64,000 bases of DNA from Amycolatopsis keratiniphila subsp. keratiniphila. Its GTDB lineage: Bacteria; Actinomycetota; Actinomycetes; Mycobacteriales; Pseudonocardiaceae. Both the position numbers and the translations under genes were made by a program. The stretch's first letter is position 1, and every line of letters starts with the position of its first letter. Under the pieces are notes generated by a model. The model saw only the letters and a list, made by a program, of their open reading frames with translations. It did no database searches and was not told the DNA's origin. Shown here piece by piece: positions 17,286 through 25,212 of this stretch. The stretch spans positions 48,956 through 112,955 of the forward strand of contig NZ_LQMT02000020.1 of NCBI RefSeq assembly GCF_001620365.2. Direction: 5' to 3'.

Positions 17286-18029
17286 TCAGTAAGGCAGCTT
17301 CCCCGCCGTCAGTTCGGCCAGCTTCGCGCGGAGATCGGCCCTTGCCGACTTCCACAGCCCGGTGCCCAGCGAGATCCGCGCCACCCCCAGTGCGGCGAGC
17401 GCGGAGAGATCGGGGCCCGAAGGCATCGGAGCGGCGTTGACCGCCCCCGGTGCCACCGCCTTCACGAACTCGCCCAGCACTTCCGGCGACTTCACCATGA
17501 TCGGGTAGACGCAGTCCGCACCGGCCTCCAGATACGCCTTGGCCCGCAGGATCGCGTCGTCCAGCACGGCCCGCTCGTCGGACGCGCCGAGGAAGACGTC
17601 GACGCGGGCGTTGATCACCAGCGCGTCCCCGGCGGCCTCGCGCAACTCCGCGACCCGTCCCGCCTGTGCTTCGAGCGGGCGTACCCCGCCCGAGACGTGG
17701 TCGGTGTCCTCGTAGTTGCAGCCGACGGCGCCCACCTCGGCCAGCCTCGCCGCGAGTTCTCCCGCTTCGAGCCCGTATCCGCCTTCCGCGTCGACGGTCA
17801 CCGGCACCGAGACCGCCCGCGCGATCCTCGCGGCCGCCGCGAACATCTCCTCGGCGGGCGCGTCCTCCCCGTCCTCGTACCCGAGGACCTTGGCCACGGC
17901 GAACGAACTCGTCGCCACGACCGGGAACCCGGCGGCCTCCACGAGACGCGCGCTGTCGGCGTCCCACGCGTTCGGCAGGAGGAGCGGCCGGCCCGCGACG
18001 TGCAGCTCCCGCAGCCGCGCCGCGGTCAT
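17286..18029 (-). CDS. Isocitrate lyase/PEP mutase superfamily protein
   Basis: 247 aa. The TIM-barrel signatures LLPNAWDADSARLVEAAGF, VPVTVDAEGGYG and GAVGCNYEDTDH are those of PrpB/PEP mutase relatives, and Asp and Glu metal ligands are present. It lacks the KKCGH-type catalytic loop Cys of true lyases as far as I can see (the loop reads SFAVAKVLGYEDGE), so it is the common uncharacterised oxaloacetate/PEP-like hydrolase group rather than a methylisocitrate lyase. It overlaps the upstream AhpD-like gene by ATGA and is co-transcribed with it. Confidence 0.8.
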   Translation of the reverse strand: MTAARLRELHVAGRPLLLPNAWDADSARLVEAAGFPVVATSSFAVAKVLGYEDGEDAPAEEMFAAAARIARAVSVPVTVDAEGGYGLEAGELAARLAEVGAVGCNYEDTDHVSGGVRPLEAQAGRVAELREAAGDALVINARVDVFLGASDERAVLDDAILRAKAYLEAGADCVYPIMVKSPEVLGEFVKAVAPGAVNAAPMPSGPDLSALAALGVARISLGTGLWKSARADLRAKLAELTAGKLPY

Positions 18030-18490
18030 TCGGCGCGCTCGGGCAGCGGGGCGTGGCTGGTCACGCACATCCGGTTCCAGCTGTTGATCGCGATGGCCTC
18101 CCAGACGATCGCGCGGTACTGCTCCTCGGTGAAGACGCGGGTGGCCTCTTCGTAGACGTCGTCCGGGACGTCGTGCAGGGTCGCGACGTTCGTGATCGCC
18201 TCGGTGAGCGCGAGCGCGGCGCGCTCCTGCTCGGTGAACAGTTCGGTCTCCCGCCAGCCCTGCAGCACGAACAGCCGCCGCGGCGACTCGCCCATCTGCA
18301 ACGCGTCGTGGGAGTGCATGTCGAGGCAGAACGCGCAGTGGTTGATCTGCGACGAGCGCATCTTCACCAGTTCGAGGATCTTCTGGTCGACCCCGGCGTT
18401 GGCGGCGGCCTTCTCGACTTCGGCCTGGAGCTTCGCCATGGCCTGGTAGATCTCGGGCACTCGTTTGCCCACGTGGATTCGCTCGGTCAT
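18026..18490 (-). CDS. Carboxymuconolactone decarboxylase/AhpD-like alkylhydroperoxidase
   Basis: A 154-aa protein with the CxxC-containing AhpD motif MRSSQINHCAFCLDMHSHDALQMGES, in which two Cys and His form the peroxidase redox centre, followed by RLFVLQGWRETELFTEQERAALALTEAIT. Start MTERIHVG; a longer reading extends into the divergent gene. Likely trimeric cytoplasmic peroxidase or related enzyme. It shares a 46-bp intergenic region with the MocR-type regulator, a strong hint of control by it. Confidence 0.87.
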   Translation of the reverse strand: MTERIHVGKRVPEIYQAMAKLQAEVEKAAANAGVDQKILELVKMRSSQINHCAFCLDMHSHDALQMGESPRRLFVLQGWRETELFTEQERAALALTEAITNVATLHDVPDDVYEEATRVFTEEQYRAIVWEAIAINSWNRMCVTSHAPLPERAE

Positions 18491-18509
18491 GACTGCGAAT
18501 CTAGCGGCG

Positions 18510-18557
18510 ACTGGCCCACGAGTATGGTCCAGTGTCATGGCAGATTCGTGGTCCAGT
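18510..18557. promoter_or_regulatory. Candidate MocR operator: two direct repeats plus one inverted copy
   Basis: TGGTCCAGT occurs at 18525-18533 and 18549-18557, 24 bp apart, and an inverted near-copy ACTGGCCCA (8 of 9) lies at 18510-18518. The group spans the divergent promoter region and the start of the mocR-like gene. Direct repeats with an adjacent inverted copy are the arrangement described for MocR/PdxR dimers. Confidence 0.5.
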
Positions 18558-19916
18558 TCGGGAATAGACGTCCACCTGGACTGGCGTCCCGAAAGCGGCC
18601 GGACCGGGCTCGCGACGGCGATCCGCGCGGCCATCCGGGAAGGGCGGTGGCAAGCGGGTGCCACGGTGCCCTCGACCAGGGCCTTGGCGCAGGACCTCGG
18701 CGTCGCCAGGGGAACGGTCACCCGCGTCTACGCCGATCTCGCCGCCGAGGGTTACCTGCGGACGGCGCAGGGCGCGCCGACCCGCGTCGCGACGGCGGGC
18801 GCGCTGCCCGCGTCGGCGCCGAGGCCCGTCCCCCGCGACCCGGCACCGCGCTGGGACCTGCGCCCCGGCAGGCCGAACCTGTCGGCGTTCCCCCGGTCGG
18901 CCTGGCTCGCGGCGACCCGCCGGGCACTGCACCGGGCGCCGATGACGGCGTTCGACTACACGGCCGAGTCGGGTGCGGCGGAACTGCGGGAGACGCTCTC
19001 CGCGTATCTCGCACGCAGCCGCGGCGTGATCGCCGACCCCGCGAGGATCCTGGTGTGCTCCGGGTTCTCGCACGCGATCGCGATCCTGGCGCGGGTCCTG
19101 CACGCGCGCGGCGCGGACGAGATCGCGTTCGAGAACCCGTCGCTGCACATCTACCGGAACATCGCCGCCGCCAACGGTCCCCGCGTGGCCGGCGTCCCCG
19201 TCGACGATCACGGGATCACGGTGTCCTCTTTGGACAGTCCGGCGGTGGTGGTCACCCCGGCGCACCAGTATCCGCTGGGTGTCACGCTCGCTCCGGGGCG
19301 CCGGGCGGAACTCACCCGTTGGGCGGAGGAGACCGGTGCTGTCGTCATCGAGGACGACTACGACGGCGAGTTCCGCTTCGACCACCAGCAGGTCGGCGCG
19401 TTGCAGGCGCTGGCACCGGAACGGGTCGTGTACGTGGGCACGACGAGCAAGACACTCGCGCCGTCGCTACGCCTGGGATGGATGGTGCTGCCGCGGTTCC
19501 TGGTCGAACCGGTGCGCGCGGAGATGGCCGCGAGCGGGGCCCGTCCCGCGCTCTTGGACCAGCTGGCGATGGCCGAACTGATCGAATCCGGCGCGTACGA
19601 CCAGCACATCCGCCGCTGCCGGATCGAATACCGCTCCCGGCGGGACGAACTGCTCGCGGCCTTACCGGATTCCGTGCTGCCGCAAGGGATCTCCGCCGGT
19701 CTGCATCTGGTGCTCCAGTTCCCCGGCGAAGTCCCGAAGGAGATGGAGGTGCTGGCCGCCTGCCGCCGTCGCGCGATCGGGCTCGAAGGGCTCAGCGGCT
19801 ACTGGATCGGCGAGCCACAGCGCGAAGGGCTCATCATCGGGTACGGCGCCGCCGCGAAACACGCTTTCGGCGGCGCCACCCAGGCCTTGCGCGAGGCCAT
19901 CTTCGAGGTCACCTAG
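18537..19916 (+). CDS. MocR/PdxR-type regulator (GntR wHTH fused to aminotransferase fold)
   Basis: A 459-aa protein. The N-terminal GntR winged helix (about 10-80) contains TGLATAIRAAIREGRWQAGATVPSTRALAQDLGVARGTVTRVY. The class I aminotransferase-like domain (about 110-459) has the PLP lysine in VYVGTTSKTLAPSLRLGWMVLP and IEDDYDGEFRFD. MocR proteins use PLP as effector or structural cofactor rather than for transamination. It starts 46 bp from the divergent AhpD-like gene and its own start lies between two candidate operator repeats, so autoregulation is likely. Confidence 0.9.
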   Translation: MADSWSSSGIDVHLDWRPESGRTGLATAIRAAIREGRWQAGATVPSTRALAQDLGVARGTVTRVYADLAAEGYLRTAQGAPTRVATAGALPASAPRPVPRDPAPRWDLRPGRPNLSAFPRSAWLAATRRALHRAPMTAFDYTAESGAAELRETLSAYLARSRGVIADPARILVCSGFSHAIAILARVLHARGADEIAFENPSLHIYRNIAAANGPRVAGVPVDDHGITVSSLDSPAVVVTPAHQYPLGVTLAPGRRAELTRWAEETGAVVIEDDYDGEFRFDHQQVGALQALAPERVVYVGTTSKTLAPSLRLGWMVLPRFLVEPVRAEMAASGARPALLDQLAMAELIESGAYDQHIRRCRIEYRSRRDELLAALPDSVLPQGISAGLHLVLQFPGEVPKEMEVLAACRRRAIGLEGLSGYWIGEPQREGLIIGYGAAAKHAFGGATQALREAIFEVT

Positions 19917-20641
19917 CAGAACCAGGCGCGGGCGCGGAGGATGTCGGTCTTCAGCACCGGGGCGCCGTCGACCGGGGCGGGGTTCTCCGGAGTCGGCTCG
20001 ATGCCGCCGGCGGCGACGTCGTCGAGGGTTTCGAGACCTTCGTGACCGACGGTGCCGAAGATCGTGTAGTTCGGCCGCAGCGCGGAGTCGCCGTACACCA
20101 CGAAGAACTGACTCCCGTTCGTCGCCGGGCCCGCGTTGGCCATCGCGAGGACGCCGCGCGAATACACCTTGCGCTCGCCGGTCGGGTCGGTCGGTGCGGG
20201 AGGCAGGCCGACGGGCAGTTCGTCCTTGTACTTGTAGCCGGGGCCGCCCTCGCCGGTGCCGCTCGGGTCACCGCACTGCAGCACCTTCAACGTCGGGTAC
20301 GCGGTCAGCCGGTGACACGTCGTGCGGTCGTAGAAGCGGTGCTTCGCCAGGTGCAGGAAGCTCTGCACGGTGCAGGGCGCCTTCGCCCGATCGAGGGTCA
20401 GGTCGATCTTGCCCTGGTTGGTCTTCAGCTGCACGGGGACCTTGCCCCGATCCGGCGTACGACGGGGGTCCGGCGGCAGCGGCACCGGACGCGCGGCCGG
20501 CTCGTCCGGCGTCTGCGTGTACTGGCACGGCCCCTTCGTGACCTTCGGCGGCGCGCCTTCCGCCGACGCCGTTCCGGTGCCGGCCGCGAGCATCAGCCCG
20601 GCTCCCAGCACTGCCACAAAGACCTTCGCGATCCTCTGCAC
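19913..20641 (-). CDS. Secreted cyclophilin-type peptidyl-prolyl isomerase
   Basis: 242 aa with a Sec signal peptide (VQRIAKVFVAVLGAGLMLAAGTGTASA) and a cyclophilin domain: SFLHLAKHRFYDRTTCHRL, GGPGYKYKDELP, GVLAMANAGPATNGSQFFVVYGDS, NYTIFGTV. The GTG start has GGAGG about 8-12 bases upstream. It probably folds exported proteins at the cell envelope. The stop overlaps the stop of the convergent mocR gene by 4 bases. Confidence 0.88.
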   Translation of the reverse strand: MQRIAKVFVAVLGAGLMLAAGTGTASAEGAPPKVTKGPCQYTQTPDEPAARPVPLPPDPRRTPDRGKVPVQLKTNQGKIDLTLDRAKAPCTVQSFLHLAKHRFYDRTTCHRLTAYPTLKVLQCGDPSGTGEGGPGYKYKDELPVGLPPAPTDPTGERKVYSRGVLAMANAGPATNGSQFFVVYGDSALRPNYTIFGTVGHEGLETLDDVAAGGIEPTPENPAPVDGAPVLKTDILRARAWFC

Positions 20642-20739
20642 GGTTCCTGCCTCCCAGCCGTGGACGAAGAAGAGAGCATAGGGTGAATCCCCGGCGCTCA
20701 CACAGGTCCGGAAGTAGGTCCGCGGTTAGGGTCGGAGCC

Positions 20740-21327
20740 GTGGAGATCGCCGAACGACACCAATGGCAGCTGAACGCCCTGACCTTCCTGTACGCGTACA
20801 CGCAATACGTCCTCGTGCACGAGCGGGTCATGGCGGGGCTGCCGCCGGAGAAGCCGGCCGAACTCGACAAACCGCGCATGCTCAGGCTCGCCAAGGTCGT
20901 CGACGACATGATCCTGGACTTCCGCAAGGAGGACGGGCTGAGCGACCTCGAACGGCGCCGCGTCATCCGCCTCGCCAGGGAGATCAAGTCGCACGTACGG
21001 GAGAAGTGGCCGCCCCGCGAACCGACGCTGACCGAGTGGATCGCCTCGGCCGCGGCGCATTTCTACTGCGAGGAGCACATCAACAACGGCTACGTCCGGA
21101 TGGGCCGCGTCTTCGATCCCGACATGGCGGACAGGTTCCTGGAGCGGGTCGAGTTCTGCCGGGGGCAGACCGTCACGATCACGAAGTACGCCCACAAGGT
21201 GGCCGACGGCGAAGAGCTCACCTACGGCGAGACCAACCAGCTCGAAGTCTGGAAAGAGGACGCGATCGCCCATCTGGACAATCTCGACAGCGACTTCGGC
21301 GACATCAAGATGTACGTCGAATTCTGA
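20740..21327 (+). CDS. Conserved protein of unknown function
   Basis: 195 aa from a GTG start (VEIAERHQWQLNAL); an in-frame ATG 19 codons earlier overlaps the upstream promoter region. Mostly helical, charged, no signal peptide or transmembrane segment. Recognisable features are FLYAYTQYVLVHERVMAGLPP, the HFYCEEHINNGYVRMGRVFDP segment and a C-terminal DSDFGDIKMYVEF. I do not recognise the family. Stop is 3 bases from the convergent meaB-like gene. Confidence 0.6.
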   Translation: MEIAERHQWQLNALTFLYAYTQYVLVHERVMAGLPPEKPAELDKPRMLRLAKVVDDMILDFRKEDGLSDLERRRVIRLAREIKSHVREKWPPREPTLTEWIASAAAHFYCEEHINNGYVRMGRVFDPDMADRFLERVEFCRGQTVTITKYAHKVADGEELTYGETNQLEVWKEDAIAHLDNLDSDFGDIKMYVEF

Positions 21328-21330
21328 TCC

Positions 21331-22299
21331 TCACGAGCCGCGAAGGTCCGCGATGAGTTCTTCGGCCGCCGCGAACGGGTCGAGTTCCCGCGCGACCACG
21401 CGTTCGGCCAGTTCGGCGAGCCGGTCCCCGGAACGCAGGTCGACGAGTTCCGCGCGCAACCGCTGCACGGCGATCGCCTCGACCTCGTCCCGGGCCCGCG
21501 CCGCACGACGGCTGGGCAGTTCTTCGCGCCGGACCAGCCAATCGTGGTGTTCGTCGAGCGCGCGGACGACGTCCTCGACGCCTTCGCCGCGCGAGGCCAC
21601 CGTTCGCACGATCGGCTGACGCCAGCTCGGACCGCGGATCTCCCGGCGCACCAAGGAGATCATCTGCTTGAGGTCGTGCACGGTCGCGTCCGCGCCTTCG
21701 CGGTCTGCCTTGTTGACCACGAACACGTCCGCGATCTCCAGCACGCCGGCCTTGGCCGCCTGGATCCCGTCGCCCATCCCGGGCGCGAGCAGGACCACCG
21801 TGGTGTCGGCCAGTTTCACGACGTCCACTTCGGACTGACCGACGCCGACGGTCTCGATCAGCACGACGTCGAACCCGGCCGCGTCGAGTACCCGGACAGC
21901 CTGCGGCGTCGCCCACGACAACCCGCCGAGGTGGCCGCGCGTGGCCATCGACCGGATGAACACGCCGGGATCGGTGGCGTGTTCGGTCATCCGGATCCGG
22001 TCGCCGAGCAATGCGCCGCCGGAGAACGGCGACGACGGGTCGATCGCCAGCACGCCGACGCGCAGGCCTTTCGCCCGCAGTGCCGTGAGCAGCGCCGAAG
22101 TCGATGTCGACTTGCCGACACCGGGCGGTCCGGTCAGTCCGACGACCCGCGCGTTGCCGGTGTGCGGCGTCAGCTTCGCCGCGACTTCGGGCAACCGCGG
22201 ATGGGCGTCCTCGACCAGCGACAGCAACCGGGCGATCGCGCGGGGGACGCCGTCCCGCGCGCGACCGACCAGTTCGTCGATGTCCAGCTGTACCGGCAA
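21331..22299 (-). CDS. meaB: Methylmalonyl-CoA mutase-associated GTPase (MeaB/ArgK family)
   Basis: A 322-aa G3E-family GTPase with Walker A GLTGPPGVGKST, VGVLAIDPSSPFSGGALLGDRIRM, switch II ETVGVGQSEVDV and the NKAD base-specificity motif. MeaB gates cobalamin loading and protects B12-dependent acyl-CoA mutases. The start appears to be TTG, five bases after the thiolase stop, so it is translated with the thiolase gene. The partner mutase is not in this window; the nearby methylmalonyl-CoA epimerase and Ccr fit the same pathway. Confidence 0.9.
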   Translation of the reverse strand: MPVQLDIDELVGRARDGVPRAIARLLSLVEDAHPRLPEVAAKLTPHTGNARVVGLTGPPGVGKSTSTSALLTALRAKGLRVGVLAIDPSSPFSGGALLGDRIRMTEHATDPGVFIRSMATRGHLGGLSWATPQAVRVLDAAGFDVVLIETVGVGQSEVDVVKLADTTVVLLAPGMGDGIQAAKAGVLEIADVFVVNKADREGADATVHDLKQMISLVRREIRGPSWRQPIVRTVASRGEGVEDVVRALDEHHDWLVRREELPSRRAARARDEVEAIAVQRLRAELVDLRSGDRLAELAERVVARELDPFAAAEELIADLRGS

Positions 22300-22304
22300 G
22301 GGCT

Positions 22305-23486
22305 TTACGGAACGCGCAGGAGCAGCGCGTCGCCCTGGCCGCCACCACCGCAGAGGGCGGCCGCGCCGAGGCCGCCACCGCGACGGCGGAGTTCGTGGAT
22401 CAGGTGCACGGCGAGCCGCGCGCCGGACGCGCCGATCGGGTGACCGAGCGCGATGGCACCGCCGTCGACGTTCACCTTGTCCGCGCTCACGCCGAGCTTG
22501 TCGGCCGAGACCACGCCGACGGCGGCGAAGGCCTCGTTGATCTCGATCAGGTCGAGCGCGTCCGCGGTCAGCTTCTCCTTGGCCAGCGCGGCCAGGATCG
22601 CGTTCGACGGCTGCTCGTGCAGGCTGGCGTCCGGACCGGCGACCACACCGTGCGCGCCGATTTCGGCGAGCGGGGTCAGGCCCAGCTCCTCGGCCTTGGC
22701 CTTGCTCGCGACGATGACCGCGGCCGCGCCGTCGGAGATCTGCGACGCCGAACCGGCGGTGATGGTGCCGTCCGAAGCGAAGGCGGGACGCAGCTTCGAG
22801 AGGCTTTCGGCGGTGGTGTCGGCGCGGACACCCTCGTCCTGGGAGAAGACGACCGGGTCGCCCTTGCGCTGCGGGATCGACACCGGCGCGATCTCGGCGT
22901 CGAAGCGGCCCTCGGCGATGGCGGCGGCGGCACGCTGGTGCGAACGCGCGGAGAACTCGTCCTGCTGCTCGCGGGTGATCCCGTAGCGGCCGTTGTACTT
23001 CTCGGTCGAGGCGCCCATCGCGACCTGGTCGAAGGCACAGAACAGGCCGTCGTAGGCCATGTGGTCGACGAGCGTGGTGTCGCCGTACTTGAACCCGGCG
23101 CGGGACTTCGGCAGCAGATGCGGCGACTGGGTCATCGACTCCTGGCCACCGGCCACGATCAGGTCGAACTCACCCGCGCGGATGAGCTGGTCGGCCAGCG
23201 CGATGGCGTCGAGGCCGGAGAGGCAGACCTTGTTGACGGTCAGCGCCGGGACGCTCATCGGGATGCCTGCGGCGACCGCGGCCTGCCGGGCGGGGATCTG
23301 GCCCGCGCCCGCGGTGAGCACCTGGCCCATGATCGTGTACTGGACCGCTTCCGGCGAGACACCGGCCTGCTCCAGCGCCGCCTTGATGGCGAAGCCGCCG
23401 AGTTGTGCGCCCGAGAAATCCTTCAGGGAACCGAGCAAACGCCCGATCGGTGTACGGGCGGCACCCAGGATCACGGAACCGGACAC
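22305..23486 (-). CDS. Acetyl-CoA C-acetyltransferase (thiolase)
   Basis: A 393-aa biosynthetic-type thiolase with active-site Cys in NKVCLSGLDAIALA, GGQESMTQSPHLL, the His loop GGAIALGHPIGASGARL and the second Cys in GAAALCGGGGQGDALLLR. It condenses two acetyl-CoA to acetoacetyl-CoA (or the reverse). The GTG start at 23486 is set by GGAGGACGCC; a longer reading adds an unrelated 39-residue tail. It lies just upstream of meaB and divergent from the epimerase gene. With Ccr nearby it would feed the first step of the ethylmalonyl-CoA pathway. Confidence 0.92.
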   Translation of the reverse strand: MSGSVILGAARTPIGRLLGSLKDFSGAQLGGFAIKAALEQAGVSPEAVQYTIMGQVLTAGAGQIPARQAAVAAGIPMSVPALTVNKVCLSGLDAIALADQLIRAGEFDLIVAGGQESMTQSPHLLPKSRAGFKYGDTTLVDHMAYDGLFCAFDQVAMGASTEKYNGRYGITREQQDEFSARSHQRAAAAIAEGRFDAEIAPVSIPQRKGDPVVFSQDEGVRADTTAESLSKLRPAFASDGTITAGSASQISDGAAAVIVASKAKAEELGLTPLAEIGAHGVVAGPDASLHEQPSNAILAALAKEKLTADALDLIEINEAFAAVGVVSADKLGVSADKVNVDGGAIALGHPIGASGARLAVHLIHELRRRGGGLGAAALCGGGGQGDALLLRVP

Positions 23487-23617
23487 GGCGTCCTCCAAGC
23501 ATCGACGCGAGGGCAAAATGGGTCTTCGCGACCATACCCGGGTCGCGGGCGTCTTGATGGAGCCAGTGTGAGGCGGCGCACGCCGGTCCGCCCGCCCGCA
23601 CACCTATCCTGCTCTGC

Positions 23618-24067
23618 ATGAACCAGGCGCTGAAACCGTTCGTGACGGCCATCGACCACGTCGGCATCGCGGTACCCGATCTCGACGCCGCGATCGCCTT
23701 CCACGCCGAGCATTTCGGCCTGGAGGTCGCGCACGAGGAGATCAACGAGGAGCAGGGTGTCCGCGAGGCGATGCTGCGCGCGCCGGGCACCGCCGGGACC
23801 GAGACCGCGATCCAGCTCCTCGCGCCGCTGCGCGAGGATTCCGCGATCGGCAAGTTCCTCGCGAAGAGCGGGCCCGGGCTGCAGCAGCTGGCTTATCGGG
23901 TGTCCGATGTGGACGCCGCGGCCGAGGCTCTGCGCGCGCAGGGACTTCGGCTGCTGTATGCCGAGGCGAAACGCGGCACGTCCAACAGCCGGGTGAACTT
24001 CGTCCACCCCAAGGACGCCGGCGGTGTGCTGGTGGAACTGGTCGAGCCCGCGAAGGACGGTCACTGA
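23618..24067 (+). CDS. mce: Methylmalonyl-CoA epimerase
   Basis: A 149-aa glyoxalase/VOC-fold protein. IDHVGIAVPDLDAAIAFHAEHFGLE supplies the metal His, and AIQLLAPLREDSAIGKFLAKSGPGLQQLAYRV and VNFVHPKDAGGVLVELVEP carry the remaining ligands, with length and order typical of the family. It interconverts (R)- and (S)-methylmalonyl-CoA for the B12 mutase. Its stop overlaps the convergent TetR gene by 7 bp. Confidence 0.92.
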   Translation: MNQALKPFVTAIDHVGIAVPDLDAAIAFHAEHFGLEVAHEEINEEQGVREAMLRAPGTAGTETAIQLLAPLREDSAIGKFLAKSGPGLQQLAYRVSDVDAAAEALRAQGLRLLYAEAKRGTSNSRVNFVHPKDAGGVLVELVEPAKDGH

Positions 24068-24624
24068 CCACGCGTCAGCGCTGAGGCGATGAAGAGGACC
24101 TCGCGGTCGATTTCGGCGGGGTCCCCGTCCTCGGTGTGCCGTGCCGTCGCGTGGCGGTGGCTCACCGCCCGCGCGAGCAGCCCCGAGGCCGAATCGACGT
24201 CGGCGATGGCGAGTTTGCCGCCGGTCGCGGCGACGATCACCGCCTTCACCTGCCGGACGAGCTGCTGGAACCGTTCGGCCAGCGCGTCGCGGACCGCGCG
24301 GTGCGTATCGGCCTCCCGCCACAGCAGGTGCGAGAGCGCCAGCGACCGGTTGAACCGCCTGTCGAGTTCCACGACGAGGCCGCGCAGGCTGCCCGCGAGG
24401 TCGCCGGGGACCACCACGACGGCCGGTTCGATCCGGGCGTCGGGCAGCTCGGCGACCAGCGCGGCCAGCAGATCCGATTTGCGCCGGAAGTAGTAGTGCA
24501 CGAGGCCTTTCGGCACGCCCGCCCGCTCCGCGATCCGCGAAGTGGGCGTGGCGTCGAAACCGGATTCGGCGAAGAGCGCCTCCGCGGCTCGCAGGATGCG
24601 CTGTTTCGCCGAATCCTCTTTCAC
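24061..24624 (-). CDS. TetR-family transcriptional regulator
   Basis: A 187-aa protein with an N-terminal TetR helix-turn-helix (RILRAAEALFAESGFDATPTSRIAERAGVPKGLVHYYFRRKSDLLAALV) and a variable ligand-binding C-terminal domain. It lies 16 bp downstream of the SPW-protein gene, probably co-transcribed, and close to the divergent ccr promoter with an inverted-repeat operator candidate. Target unproven. Confidence 0.88.
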   Translation of the reverse strand: MKEDSAKQRILRAAEALFAESGFDATPTSRIAERAGVPKGLVHYYFRRKSDLLAALVAELPDARIEPAVVVVPGDLAGSLRGLVVELDRRFNRSLALSHLLWREADTHRAVRDALAERFQQLVRQVKAVIVAATGGKLAIADVDSASGLLARAVSHRHATARHTEDGDPAEIDREVLFIASALTRGQ

Positions 24625-24640
24625 GCCGTTTCCTCCCGGG

Positions 24641-25009
24641 TCAGTGCTGTCCCGCCATCTTGTGCGTCGCCTGGGCGATCGGCATCGCCGCCGCCCCGGC
24701 CACCACGGTCAGGACGCCACCGATCCAAGCGGTCCAGGACGCGCCCATGAAGTCGGCGTATCCCATCACCCAGGGCGAAATGAACAGCAGCGCGCCCAGA
24801 ACGATCTGGATGCCTTCGCCGTAGACCATGCCAGGCATCGCAAGCGACGCGAGACCGTCGAGGGCGATCAGTGCGCCGAGGACGACGAGCGTCCACATGG
24901 CGGTGTTGTCCGTGGTCATCCAGAGGGGTGAAAGCGCGACGACGACACCGATGACCACCTCCGCCCAGTCATGGGGACGGGTCCAAGGGCGCGTCGTGGG
25001 TTCATTCAT
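24641..25009 (-). CDS. SPW-repeat membrane protein
   Basis: A 122-aa protein with four hydrophobic helices and two copies of the short SPW-type motif (VVALSPLWM, LLFISPWVMGY), each followed by a Trp-containing helix. The SPW family is widespread in bacteria and uncharacterised. It leads a two-gene unit with the TetR regulator and is divergent from ccr. Confidence 0.8.
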   Translation of the reverse strand: MNEPTTRPWTRPHDWAEVVIGVVVALSPLWMTTDNTAMWTLVVLGALIALDGLASLAMPGMVYGEGIQIVLGALLFISPWVMGYADFMGASWTAWIGGVLTVVAGAAAMPIAQATHKMAGQH

Positions 25010-25145
25010 GCGTGCTCACCTCCGAATATCGGCTGAACCTGCAGGTCGGAGAGATCTCCACATCCGATGGTCCGCTTGGTTGGCCGGCCGGTCAAGACCC
25101 GTCGATAACACTTCGGCATGTGGACGTGCTCCACGTCTCGTACAG

Positions 25146-25174
25146 TTGTGGACTTGGTTACCCGTGAGTAATTT
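25146..25174 (+). promoter_or_regulatory. ccr promoter with overlapping inverted-repeat operator
   Basis: TTGTGG (25146-25151), a 17-bp spacer and TAATTT (25169-25174) form a plausible promoter 39 bp before the ccr start. The imperfect palindrome TTACCCGTGAGTAA (25158-25171) overlaps the spacer and -10, which would give repression by a dimeric, for example TetR-type, protein. Confidence 0.5.
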
Positions 25175-25212
25175 GTGGCCCCAACGCCATGACCCCAATC
25201 GCGGAGGTTCCG

